Shown here piece by piece: positions 24,474 through 32,167 of a stretch of DNA of 64,000 bases (positions within the stretch are counted from its first letter, which is position 1; every line of letters begins with the position of its first letter). Location of the stretch: NCBI RefSeq assembly GCF_020164555.1, contig NZ_JAIQZB010000007.1:124001-188000 (forward strand), read 5' to 3'. A program made the position numbers and the translations under genes. The notes beneath the pieces were generated by a model. The model was not told the origin of the DNA and ran no database searches. It saw only the letters and a program-made list of their open reading frames with translations. Source of the stretch: Salegentibacter lacus. GTDB taxonomy: Bacteria > Bacteroidota > Bacteroidia > Flavobacteriales > Flavobacteriaceae.

Positions 24474-25655
24474 ATGAGCTATCAGGCTAACGAAAAAGGA
24501 TATTACGGCGATTTTGGGGGAGCTTTTATTCCCGAAATGCTCTATCCAAATGTAGAGGAATTGCGTTCGCAATACCTGGATATTATGAAAGAAGAATCTT
24601 TTCAGAAAGAATTTAAAGATCTGCTGCGTGATTATGTGGGGCGGCCGACGCCACTTTATTATGCCAAGCGTTTTAGTGAGAAATATGGCACAAAAATCTA
24701 TCTAAAACGAGAAGATCTTTGCCACACCGGTGCACATAAAGTGAATAACACTGTCGGCCAGATCTTAATGGCAAAACGCCTGGGAAAAGATCGTATTATC
24801 GCTGAAACCGGTGCGGGTCAACACGGTGTGGCTACCGCTACTGTTTGCGCGCTTATGGGCATTGAATGTATCGTTTACATGGGCGAGGTTGATATTGAGC
24901 GACAGGCGCCAAACGTGGCCCGAATGAAAATGCTGGGTGCCACGGTGGTTCCGGCTAAATCGGGTAGCCGAACGCTAAAGGATGCTACCAATGAGGCAAT
25001 TCGGGATTGGATCAACAATCCGCTGAACACGCATTATATTATTGGTTCGGTGGTGGGGCCTCACCCCTATCCCGATATGGTAGCGCGGTTTCAGGCGGTG
25101 ATTTCTGAAGAAATTAAAGTACAGCTGAAAGAAAAAGAAGGTCGTGAAAATCCGGATTATGTTGTGGCCTGTGTAGGTGGCGGAAGCAACGCTGCCGGAG
25201 CATATTTTCATTATCTAGATAATCCTGAGGTTGGGATTATCGCGGTTGAAGCGGCTGGAAAAGGCATACAAAGTGGTGAAAGCGCTGCGACTTCAGCTTT
25301 GGGAAAAGAAGGAATTATCCACGGGAGTAAAACCCTGCTAATGCAAACCGACGACGGGCAAATTACCGAACCCTACTCCATCTCTGCAGGGCTCGATTAT
25401 CCGGGAGTTGGCCCAATGCACGCTAATTTATTTAGGAGTGGTCGTGGAGAATTTATTTCGATAACCGATAAAGCAGCAATGGATGCCGGGCTTGAACTGG
25501 CCAAATTGGAAGGTATTATCCCGGCTATTGAAACCTCTCACGCCCTGGCGATTTTTGAAGACCGAAAGTTTAAAAAGGATGATATTGTAGTGATCAATCT
25601 TTCCGGACGTGGAGATAAAGATTTGAGTACTTATATTGACTATTTTGATTTGTAA
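24474..25655 (+). CDS. trpB: Tryptophan synthase beta chain
   Basis: 393 residues from ATG 24474 ([18 protein letters not shown]). An upstream in-frame TTG at 24423 is encoded by dispersed-repeat sequence and is rejected. The PLP lysine is K89 in HTGAHKVNN. The substrate loop is [13 protein letters not shown] near 109-121, the phosphate-binding loop [11 protein letters not shown] near 232-242, and the C-terminus carries [10 protein letters not shown]. It condenses indole with serine to give tryptophan, in complex with TrpA. The length is typical of TrpB1. Confidence 0.96.
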   Translation: MSYQANEKGYYGDFGGAFIPEMLYPNVEELRSQYLDIMKEESFQKEFKDLLRDYVGRPTPLYYAKRFSEKYGTKIYLKREDLCHTGAHKVNNTVGQILMAKRLGKDRIIAETGAGQHGVATATVCALMGIECIVYMGEVDIERQAPNVARMKMLGATVVPAKSGSRTLKDATNEAIRDWINNPLNTHYIIGSVVGPHPYPDMVARFQAVISEEIKVQLKEKEGRENPDYVVACVGGGSNAAGAYFHYLDNPEVGIIAVEAAGKGIQSGESAATSALGKEGIIHGSKTLLMQTDDGQITEPYSISAGLDYPGVGPMHANLFRSGRGEFISITDKAAMDAGLELAKLEGIIPAIETSHALAIFEDRKFKKDDIVVINLSGRGDKDLSTYIDYFDL

Positions 25656-25659
25656 AAAG

Positions 25660-25685
25660 CCCCCTAGCCCCCAAAGGGGGAATTA
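25660..25685. repeat. Dispersed CCCCCTAGCCCCC repeat
   Basis: AGCCCCCTAGCCCCCAAAGG then GGGAAT: a short inverted repeat (GCCCCC / GGGGG), unusually GC-rich for this AT-rich genome. It lies directly after the trpB stop. Confidence 0.4.
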
Positions 25686-25716
25686 TTATAAAAGTTTAAA
25701 ATAAAATATGAGTTAT

Positions 25717-25794
25717 CGTCAACCTGAACTTGTTTCAGGTTCTAAGATGAGTTTGATATATCAGCTTAGATTCTGAAACAAGTTCAGAATGACG
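25717..25794. repeat. Head-to-head pair of REP-like palindromes in the trpB-trpA gap
   Basis: Left unit: CGTC then AACCTGAA-CTTGT-TTCAGGTT (25721-25741) then CTAAG. Right unit: CTTAG then ATTCTGAA-ACAAG-TTCAGAAT (25770-25790) then GACG. The outermost stem pairs differ between units (A-T/A-T versus A-T/T-A and C-G/T-A) but both stems pair perfectly, which is compensatory variation. Confidence 0.78.
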
Positions 25795-25810
25795 TACCAG
25801 AATAAAAAAA

Positions 25811-25842
25811 AGATTGCGACGGGCGCTGCCCTCGCAATGACG
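25811..25842. repeat. REP-like palindrome, ATTGCGA variant
   Basis: AG then ATTGCGA-C-GGGC-GCT-GCCC-TCGCAAT (25813-25838) then GACG: an 11-bp stem with one bulge. The outer AGAT...ATGACG frame is shared with the CCTGAA family. Confidence 0.7.
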
Positions 25843-25884
25843 AAAAACATATTAGTGTATTCGTGGCGAAAAAATTGAAAACAA

Positions 25885-25925
25885 ATTAGATTCTGAAATA
25901 TCCCAAAGTTTCGGGACAGAATGAC
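25885..25925. repeat. REP-like palindrome, long-arm variant, before trpA
   Basis: ATTAG then ATTCTG (25890-25895), CCC (near 25902-25904), GGG (25913-25915) and CAGAAT (25917-25922), then GAC. It is an extended member of the family with an internal CCC/GGG stem. It ends 20 bases before the trpA ATG. A TTAGTGTATTCGTGGC copy (25851-25866) lies between it and the previous element. Confidence 0.6.
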
Positions 25926-25945
25926 AATTTATAAGAATATTGAAA

Positions 25946-26713
25946 ATGAACAGAATAAATAAAAAACTTCAGGAAGAGCAAAAACTACTGTCTATCTATT
26001 TTACGGCGGGTTATCCTGAAACCGAAGATACGGTTTCGATTCTTCAGGAACTGGAAAAAAATGGTGTGGATTTTATAGAAATTGGTTTACCGTTTAGCGA
26101 TCCGTTGGCTGATGGGCCTACCATTCAGGAAAGTTCTACCAAAGCCCTGAAAAGTGGAATGACCACCAATAAACTCTTTGAACAACTTAAGGGAATTAGG
26201 GATTCAGTTGAAATTCCGCTGATTATTATGGGATATTTTAATCCTATTCTTCAGTATGGCGTGGAGAAATTCTGTAAGAAATGTGCAGAAACAGGCATTG
26301 ACGGACTTATAATCCCTGATCTTCCGGTTGATGTTTATAATGAACAATACATGCAGATTTTCGAGGAAAACGGACTTCAAAATATATTTCTAATAACACC
26401 ACAAACTTCCGAAGAGCGCATTCGGTTTATTGATTCGGTTTCCAACGGCTTTATTTATATGGTAAGCTCAGCCAGCGTTACCGGTTCTACCAGCGGCTTT
26501 GGTGATGAGACAAAAAAATATTTTAAAAGGGTAAATGATATGCAACTTAAAAATCCGCAGGTGGTTGGTTTTGGAATTAGCGATGCCGAAAGTTTTCAGC
26601 AGGCAACTCAATACGCTAAGGGAGCTATTATTGGTTCGGCATTTATTAAACACCTCAACAAAAATGGCAAAAATAAGATAGCCGATTTTGTAAAAAGCAT
26701 CAGGCCGGTTTAA
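25946..26713 (+). CDS. trpA: Tryptophan synthase alpha chain
   Basis: 255 residues from ATG 25946 (MNRINKKLQEEQ); the in-frame TTG two codons upstream is less likely. TIM barrel with catalytic E near 46 in DFIEIGLPFSDPLADGPTIQ and D near 57, then the loop IIPDLPVD, SSASVTGSTSGF near 174-185, and VGFGISDAE near 209-217. It cleaves indole-3-glycerol phosphate and channels indole to TrpB. It is the last gene of the operon. Confidence 0.95.
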   Translation: MNRINKKLQEEQKLLSIYFTAGYPETEDTVSILQELEKNGVDFIEIGLPFSDPLADGPTIQESSTKALKSGMTTNKLFEQLKGIRDSVEIPLIIMGYFNPILQYGVEKFCKKCAETGIDGLIIPDLPVDVYNEQYMQIFEENGLQNIFLITPQTSEERIRFIDSVSNGFIYMVSSASVTGSTSGFGDETKKYFKRVNDMQLKNPQVVGFGISDAESFQQATQYAKGAIIGSAFIKHLNKNGKNKIADFVKSIRPV

Positions 26714-26791
26714 CCAAATTCTAACATGCTCTTAGGAGGTTTTTACACTCTAATTTCTTATCTTAGAATTGAATCAAAAAAAACAAGAATT

Positions 26792-26935
26792 ATGGGAGGC
26801 CCAATTGAAGAAAATAAAAAAGAAAGAACTAAAGATCAGGAAAATCCAACCAATCCAACCGGAGACACAAAGAAGCGGACAAATGAGGTGGATTATGACG
26901 AAAAGACCATAAAAGACCAACAAAACAAAAAGTAA
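26792..26935 (+). CDS. Small highly charged protein, unknown
   Basis: 47 residues from ATG 26792 (MGGPIEENKKERTKDQENPT); the frame stays open upstream to 26726, but that part reads like intergenic sequence. It is extremely hydrophilic, rich in Lys, Glu, Asp, Asn and Thr, with no hydrophobic core, so it would be disordered. It ends 2 bases before the bTHX start and may be co-transcribed with it. I do not recognise a family, and it may not be a functional gene. Confidence 0.4.
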   Translation: MGGPIEENKKERTKDQENPTNPTGDTKKRTNEVDYDEKTIKDQQNKK

Positions 26936-26937
26936 TT

Positions 26938-27072
26938 ATGGGTCGTGGTGATAAAAAAACAAAAAGAGGAAAAATTGCTATAGGCACTCACGGCAAGTTG
27001 CGCCCTAAACGTAAAAAATTTAAGGTGAAACCTACCACGATGGCCGAACAGGACAAGAAAGAGTTACAGTAG
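26938..27072 (+). CDS. 30S ribosomal protein THX (bTHX)
   Basis: 44 residues, MGRGDKKTKRGKIAIGTHGK at the N-terminus, then a strongly basic RPKRKKFKV segment. The opening GxGDxKTxRGKI followed by GxxGxxRPRK is the signature of the small THX protein that sits in the head of the 30S subunit in Thermus and many Bacteroidota and chloroplast lineages. It is short enough to be missed by gene callers. It is followed by a clear intrinsic terminator. Confidence 0.85.
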   Translation: MGRGDKKTKRGKIAIGTHGKLRPKRKKFKVKPTTMAEQDKKELQ

Positions 27073-27093
27073 TTGTAAGTTGACTACGTCTGG

Positions 27094-27143
27094 AAACCCT
27101 GAATTTGAAAGTTTATGCTTTTAGATTCAGGGTTTTTGTTTTT
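27094..27143 (+). terminator. Intrinsic terminator after bTHX
   Basis: An 11-bp perfect stem AAACCCTGAAT (27094-27104) and ATTCAGGGTTT (27125-27135), 20-base loop, then TTGTTTTT. Confidence 0.8.
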
Positions 27144-27150
27144 ATATATT

Positions 27151-27335
27151 CGTCACCCCGAATTTATTTCGGGGTCTAGATTTAAATGAGATTCTTCGGT
27201 TATATTGTTGTTAGATGCTGAAATGAAGTCTTCGGTTCCATTCATGTTAGATGCTGAAATAGAAATCAGCATGACGGATGACTCATCACTCCGAACCTGC
27301 CCCAACCTTCAGGCGGGCAAGTTCAACATGACGTG
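27151..27335. repeat. Cluster of REP-like palindromes
   Basis: It contains ACCCCGAA-TTTAT-TTCGGGGT (27155-27175, minus-oriented, then CTAGA), a truncated half-unit TTAGATGCTGAAATGAAGTC (27211-27230), ATGCTGA / TCAGCAT (27251-27272) then GACG, and a long-arm variant around CCTGCC and GGCGGG (27281-27335) ending in ATGACG. It occupies nearly the whole gap between bTHX and the glycosylase-fold gene. Confidence 0.65.
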
Positions 27336-27346
27336 AAACCATAAAA

Positions 27347-28006
27347 TCAAAACCACCCCTTATACTGCATAACCCTGAAATCTATAGTATTAAAATCTTT
27401 ATCTTTTTGCTTGAGTTGCTTGTAAAGTTCCATACTGCCAATAGCCCGGTTGGCGGAACCGGAAGGTGCGGTTAGCGATACGGTTTTGATAAGGCGGCCG
27501 TCCAGTATAAATTGATGTACCCTGGGAACTTCATTAGAAATCACTTTCAACCGGATATCACTATCTATCTTTTTTAAGTGTCTTCGGAAAAAATATTCAG
27601 GACCGTTTTTAGAATTTCCGCCGGTAAAAAGTAGCGTGTCGATTTTTGTGTTTTCTTTTAAAATTCCAATCATATTCCTAAGCTCCACCTCTTGCATTCC
27701 AAGATCTGAAGCGTCTATTTTTTCCCTTCGGCTGCTTTCTACCATATCGCAAATGCCTATCCCCCGTTTTTTTAGAAATTCCTTACGCTGTCTCACAGCC
27801 TCTTCAGTAGTTTCGAATTTAAGATCGAGTTCAAAGATATTATCGAGTACAATCCATAAGAGTCCATCACGGCTTCCATAACAAAAATCAACGTCACCTT
27901 CCTTAAATTGCCCTTCTGTAAACCGTGGTGGCGGTAAAGTACCAACGATCAGTTTTGTAGCGTTTTCTGGGATAAAAGGTTCATAGGGATGCGTGTGGTG
28001 AAACAT
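27347..28006 (-). CDS. Uracil-DNA glycosylase superfamily protein
   Basis: 219 residues. Superfamily motifs are LIVGTLPPPRF near 19-29 (motif 1, G-x-x-P), FCYGSRDGLLW near 41-51 (where YY-hxRN-FW is usual), and LTAPSGSANRAIG near 175-187 (motif 2, equivalent to S-x-S-P-A-N). These place it with the family 6/hypoxanthine-type or MUG-like branch, which removes deaminated bases from DNA. The motif 1 Asn/Asp catalytic residue of classic UDGs is not evident, so the base specificity is open. It is an isolated gene with REP-like repeats downstream. Confidence 0.65.
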   Translation of the reverse strand: MFHHTHPYEPFIPENATKLIVGTLPPPRFTEGQFKEGDVDFCYGSRDGLLWIVLDNIFELDLKFETTEEAVRQRKEFLKKRGIGICDMVESSRREKIDASDLGMQEVELRNMIGILKENTKIDTLLFTGGNSKNGPEYFFRRHLKKIDSDIRLKVISNEVPRVHQFILDGRLIKTVSLTAPSGSANRAIGSMELYKQLKQKDKDFNTIDFRVMQYKGWF

Positions 28007-28073
28007 TTTGCTTCGCGTTTTTATGTTTGGGGTTTGTTGTTTGGTGTTTATACTAAATATTTTAAATATAAAA

Positions 28074-28297
28074 TTGTCTTACTTTTTCTTTTTTGCATTG
28101 CCCAAAAAAGAAACAAAAAAGTCTAGGCTTACGAAACTTTAACTAGATTTATTGCTCAACCACTAAATTTTAGGAACTCGCCAGCGTAATAGGTTAAACT
28201 TCAAAAATCCGTTTGGCTCAAACAGCCTAAAATTTTACGTGGTTTTCGCTTCAAATCGGACGTTAAACTTTCGATAGGCCAAAAATTTGGTTACATT
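28074..28297. repeat. Long dispersed non-coding repeat (Bacteroidota type)
   Basis: The gap between the glycosylase-fold gene and pyc starts with TTGCATTGCCCAAAAAAGAA followed by AAAAAAGTCTAGGC and continues for about 200 bases without a plausible reading frame. From memory, the motif TTTTTTGGGCAATGCAAAAA recurs between genes in many Flavobacteriia as part of a long repeat. This is the only copy in the window, so its repeat status cannot be shown here. Confidence 0.4.
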
Positions 28298-31200
28298 TTA
28301 TTTAAGTTTAATTACTAAATCATCGGCAAAGACCATGGTGCTTTCCTTGTGAATTATTTCATCTATTTCGCCGTCTTTTGTGGCGGTGATGGTGGTTTCC
28401 ATTTTCATCGCTTCAATCACAAATAAAGGTTCGTTCTTTTTAATCTTCTGTCCTTTTTCGACTAAAACTGAAGAAATAGAACCTTGTATAGGTGCGCCGA
28501 CTTCCTTATCATTTTCCTTATCTATTTTTTGATGCACTACCTTTTCTACTTTAACCGACTTATCCTGAATTTTCACCGTCCTGGTTTGTCCGTTTACTTT
28601 AAAGAACGCATCAACGAGTCCGTCTTCATCTGCGGTTCCTACAGAAAGGAATTCAATAAGCAAAGTTTTTCCCTTATCCATTTCCACCGTAATCTCTTCG
28701 CCGGGTTGCATTCCGTAGAAAAAATTAGGACTGGGGATATTCATCACTTCTCCAAATTTTCGGTAATGATTAAAATATTCGGTAAATACTTTTGGATATA
28801 ATTTATAGGAAAGGAAATCGGTCATTTCCAGTTTTCGGCCCATTCCTTCCTTAAAAATATCGCAGAAGTCTTTAAATTCTTTTTCAAAATCTATAGGCTC
28901 TAAATGCGCATTAGGCCTATCGGTATACGGTTTTTGGCCTTTTAGAATGATCTTCTGCACCTCAGCCGGAAAACCACCGTGAGGTTGCCCTAAATCGCCT
29001 TTAAAGAAATTCACTACCGATTGTGGGAAAGAAAGGTTTTCGCCTTTTTCCATCACATCTTCTATACTCAGGTTATTGCTCACCAGGTATTGCGCCATAT
29101 CGCCCACCACCTTACTGCTTGGTGTAACTTTTATAATATCGCCAAAAAGTTTATTTACTTTGGAATACATGGCAGTGATCTCGTGGAACCTGGATGCTAA
29201 ACCTAAAGACTCGGCCTGGGGCTTAAGATTGGAATATTGCCCACCGGGGATTTCGTGTTTGTATACATCAGCAGTCCCGGCTTTAAGTCCGCTTTCAAAC
29301 GGAAAGTAATATTTTCTCACCGCTTCCCAGTAATGCGAGTATTCGTTGAGCTTTTCCATATTGAAATCGGCTTTACGCTCACTGGATTGGGTCATTTCCA
29401 CGAGGGAATTGAAGTTAGGCTGCGAGGTAAGTCCGGAAAGTCCACCCAGCGCCACATCTACAACATCTACCCCGGACTCTATCGCTTTTAAATAAGTAGC
29501 CGCTTGTATAGACGAAGTATCGTGTGTGTGCAAATGCACGGGTATATTTATTTCTGATTTTAATGCGGAAACCAGCTCGCCGGCAGCATAAGGTTTTAGC
29601 AGACCCGCCATATCTTTTATCGCCAAAATATGTGCCCCGGCATTTTCAATATCTTTTGCCAGCTGAAGATAATACTCCAAATTATACTTACTGTTTTTGT
29701 CAAGTATATCACCGGTATAGCAAATTGAAGCTTCGGCAAGTCCAGAAGTGTTTTTGCGCACATATTCTATACAGGGCGCGATCGATTTCATCCAGTTTAG
29801 GGAATCAAAAATCCTAAAAATATCCACCCCATTTTCCCAGGCTTCCGCTACAAATTTTTCGATTAAATTATCGGGATAAGCGGTATAACCAACACCGTTA
29901 GAACCGCGCATTAGCATTTGCAGCAGTATATTCGGCATTGCTTTACGCAGTAATTGCAGGCGTTCCCAGGGATCTTCATTTAAAAATCTGAGGCAAACAT
30001 CAAAAGTAGCACCGCCCCAAACTTCCATACTAAATGTTTCAGGATGATTTTTGGCATAACCTTCAGCCACTTTCAGCATATCGATACTTCGCATCCTGGT
30101 GGCCAGCAAACTTTGATGCGCATCCCGAAAAGTAGTATCGGTAAAATGAATTTTCTTTTCGTTTTTTAACCATTCGGCAAATTTCTCCGGACCGAGTTCG
30201 GTAAGCAAATCTTTGGTTCCTTTTGGATAAGCTGCGTGCGGATCAAACGCAGGAACTTCAGCTTTAATAAGTTTTGGTTTTTCTTTTACGCCTTTTACAT
30301 CTGGATTTCCGTTTACCACAACATCGCCAAGAAATTCAACCATCCTGGTAGCGCGGTTACGGGTTTCCTTCAGCTTAAAAAGATCAGGATTATTGGCGAT
30401 GAAATTTACCGTAACACTTCCATCTCTGAATCTCTCATGTTGAAGAATATTATCTAAAAATGGAATATTGGTTTTTACTCCACGAATTCTAAATTCGGCC
30501 AAAGCCCGGCGCATTTTCCGGCAGGCACCATCCAGGGTTCTCCCACTAGCGGAAACTTTTACCAGCATAGAATCGAAAAATGGCGAAATAGTCACGCCCT
30601 GGTACAAACTCCCGGCATCAAGCCTAATTCCAAATCCGGAAGCACTTCTATAAGTGGTAATCGTACCATAATCGGGCTGAAAATCGTTTGCTGGATCTTC
30701 GGTAGTAATCCTACACTGTAGGGCAAAACCGTTGGTGCTAAGTGAAGCCTGATCTTTAATTTTTATCTGTTCGTCGCTCAACTTATATCCGCCGGCAATA
30801 AACAACTGCGCTTTAACCAGGTCTATTCCGGTTACTACTTCAGTAACGGTATGTTCCACCTGAATTCGTGGATTCACCTCGATAAAATAGATACTTCCAT
30901 CATGATCTACCAGAAATTCGACTGTTCCAATATTATTATAATTCACCGCTTTACAAATATTCACGGCATATTCATAAAGTTTCTCCTTGGTGGTTTGATT
31001 AAGATTATACGAAGGTGCAAATTCGATTACTTTTTGATAGCGGCGCTGCACTGAGCAGTCCCTTTCAAAAAGGTGAACCATATTGCCGTGGTTATCTCCC
31101 ACGATCTGGATCTCTATGTGTTTGGGGTTTTCAATGAATTTTTCTATAAAAACAGTATCATCCCCAAAAGCGTTGAGCGCTTCCCGTTTAGATTCTGAAA

Positions 31201-31747
31201 AAGCCTTTTTTAATTCGGATTCCTCGCGTAATACACGCATTCCACGGCCACCACCCCCGCTGGCAGCTTTCAGCATAATGGGATAACCAATTCTATTAGC
31301 TTCTTCTATGGCTATATCCAGGCTTTCGAGTTCCTTCTCGTTACTCTGAATCACGGGAACATTATTCTTAACCGCTACTGTTTTCGCGGTGACTTTATCG
31401 CCCAAACTCTTTAAAACCGATACTTCGGGACCAACAAAAATAATATCGTTGTCTTTACAGGCCTGTGCAAGATTAGCATTTTCAGAAAGAAATCCGTAAC
31501 CGGGATGAATGGCATCGGCACCCACCTTTTTGGCGAGGTTGATAATGGCTTCTATATCCAGGTAAGGTTTTAAAGGCTCCTTATCGGGCCCGATCTGGTA
31601 AGATTCATCAGCTTTGTAACGGTGGAGGGAGTAGCGATCTTCGAAGGTGAAAATCCCTACGGTTCTAATTCCTATTTCGGTGCAGGCCCTAAAAATTCGA
31701 ATCGCGATTTCCCCACGATTGGCCACCAATACTTTCTGAATCTTCAT
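28298..31747 (-). CDS. pyc: Pyruvate carboxylase
   Basis: 1149 residues, the single-chain form. The biotin carboxylase domain (1-450) starts KVLVANRGEIAIRIFRA and has the ATP-grasp loop KAASGGGGRGMRV. The carboxyltransferase domain (about 530-820) has TTFRDAHQSLLATRMRS with its metal site and HTHDTSSIQAATY. The C-terminal biotinyl domain has the attachment lysine in IEAMKMETTITAT. It makes oxaloacetate from pyruvate, bicarbonate and ATP to refill the TCA cycle. It stands alone between non-coding repeats. Confidence 0.97.
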   Translation of the reverse strand: MKIQKVLVANRGEIAIRIFRACTEIGIRTVGIFTFEDRYSLHRYKADESYQIGPDKEPLKPYLDIEAIINLAKKVGADAIHPGYGFLSENANLAQACKDNDIIFVGPEVSVLKSLGDKVTAKTVAVKNNVPVIQSNEKELESLDIAIEEANRIGYPIMLKAASGGGGRGMRVLREESELKKAFSESKREALNAFGDDTVFIEKFIENPKHIEIQIVGDNHGNMVHLFERDCSVQRRYQKVIEFAPSYNLNQTTKEKLYEYAVNICKAVNYNNIGTVEFLVDHDGSIYFIEVNPRIQVEHTVTEVVTGIDLVKAQLFIAGGYKLSDEQIKIKDQASLSTNGFALQCRITTEDPANDFQPDYGTITTYRSASGFGIRLDAGSLYQGVTISPFFDSMLVKVSASGRTLDGACRKMRRALAEFRIRGVKTNIPFLDNILQHERFRDGSVTVNFIANNPDLFKLKETRNRATRMVEFLGDVVVNGNPDVKGVKEKPKLIKAEVPAFDPHAAYPKGTKDLLTELGPEKFAEWLKNEKKIHFTDTTFRDAHQSLLATRMRSIDMLKVAEGYAKNHPETFSMEVWGGATFDVCLRFLNEDPWERLQLLRKAMPNILLQMLMRGSNGVGYTAYPDNLIEKFVAEAWENGVDIFRIFDSLNWMKSIAPCIEYVRKNTSGLAEASICYTGDILDKNSKYNLEYYLQLAKDIENAGAHILAIKDMAGLLKPYAAGELVSALKSEINIPVHLHTHDTSSIQAATYLKAIESGVDVVDVALGGLSGLTSQPNFNSLVEMTQSSERKADFNMEKLNEYSHYWEAVRKYYFPFESGLKAGTADVYKHEIPGGQYSNLKPQAESLGLASRFHEITAMYSKVNKLFGDIIKVTPSSKVVGDMAQYLVSNNLSIEDVMEKGENLSFPQSVVNFFKGDLGQPHGGFPAEVQKIILKGQKPYTDRPNAHLEPIDFEKEFKDFCDIFKEGMGRKLEMTDFLSYKLYPKVFTEYFNHYRKFGEVMNIPSPNFFYGMQPGEEITVEMDKGKTLLIEFLSVGTADEDGLVDAFFKVNGQTRTVKIQDKSVKVEKVVHQKIDKENDKEVGAPIQGSISSVLVEKGQKIKKNEPLFVIEAMKMETTITATKDGEIDEIIHKESTMVFADDLVIKLK

Positions 31748-31852
31748 CTTTTTGGTTTAAATAGTTAGCAATAATCAGTTGTTGCTGAAAACTATTAAAA
31801 CATTCAGAGGAATGAATGATTTTTTATGCTAAATTTTATATAAAAGTTTTTG

Positions 31853-31930
31853 TCAGTTGTGGGTTGTCTGTTGTGGAGTTCTCAGTTCCCGGTTTTCTGT
31901 TTTCTGTTTATTGTTTGTGGTTTCGGGTTT
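31853..31930. repeat. Low-complexity GTT-rich quasi-repeat
   Basis: A run of GTTGTGGGTTGTCTGTTGTG-type units, with TTCTCAGTTCCCGG and TTTCTG blocks. Same style as 24247-24302 and 55239-55276. Confidence 0.45.
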
Positions 31931-32059
31931 GTTGTTCAGCCACGAATGCACTAATATATTTTATTCCACAATCTCTGGCCGTCAGTTCCAGTAGCGGTAT
32001 TGGAGCTGAAAGCGGAAATACCGCTGTATCGAGAACCGTTGTAAGTTCTAACTGTATTG

Positions 32060-32103
32060 CACTTCTCGATACTTCCTCCTCCCGTCGGAATCGAAGTGAC
32101 TGG
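32060..32103. repeat. Palindromic repeat CACTTCTCGAT...ATCGAAGTG
   Basis: CACTT (32060-32064) pairs with AAGTG (32094-32098), CGAT (32067-32070) with ATCG (32090-32093), with TCC/GGA inside. It ends in GTGAC, the flank shared with the REP-like family. Confidence 0.5.
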
Positions 32104-32167
32104 TAACTCCAAACAACAACCCCTCCCAACTGAGACTGCTCACTTAAAAAGTGCCTACTTAAAAAAA

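Larger units (their letters stand above)
31748..32167. other. 420-base intergenic region made of repeats
   Basis: No convincing gene. In order: GTT-rich quasi-repeat (31853-31930); an inverted copy of the TTAGTG.ATTCGTGGC motif (31940-31955); hairpin AGCGGTATT / AATACCGCT (31993-32001 / 32017-32025); inverted repeat TATCGAGAA / TTCTCGATA (32027-32035 / 32063-32071); a CACTT...AAGTG palindrome (32060-32098); and TGAGACTGCTCAC (32131-32143), shared with 7118-7130. An open frame across 31816-32106 is composed of these repeats and is rejected. Confidence 0.6.

Noticed and set aside
29076-31286. Several 60-105 codon plus-strand frames over pyc
   Set aside because: They are shadows of the 1149-codon pyruvate carboxylase gene, whose domains are continuous and complete.
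31816-32106. 96-codon plus-strand open frame in the pyc / secreted-protein gap
   Set aside because: It is built from GTT-rich quasi-repeats and palindromes, has no protein-like composition or family resemblance, and lacks a promoter.
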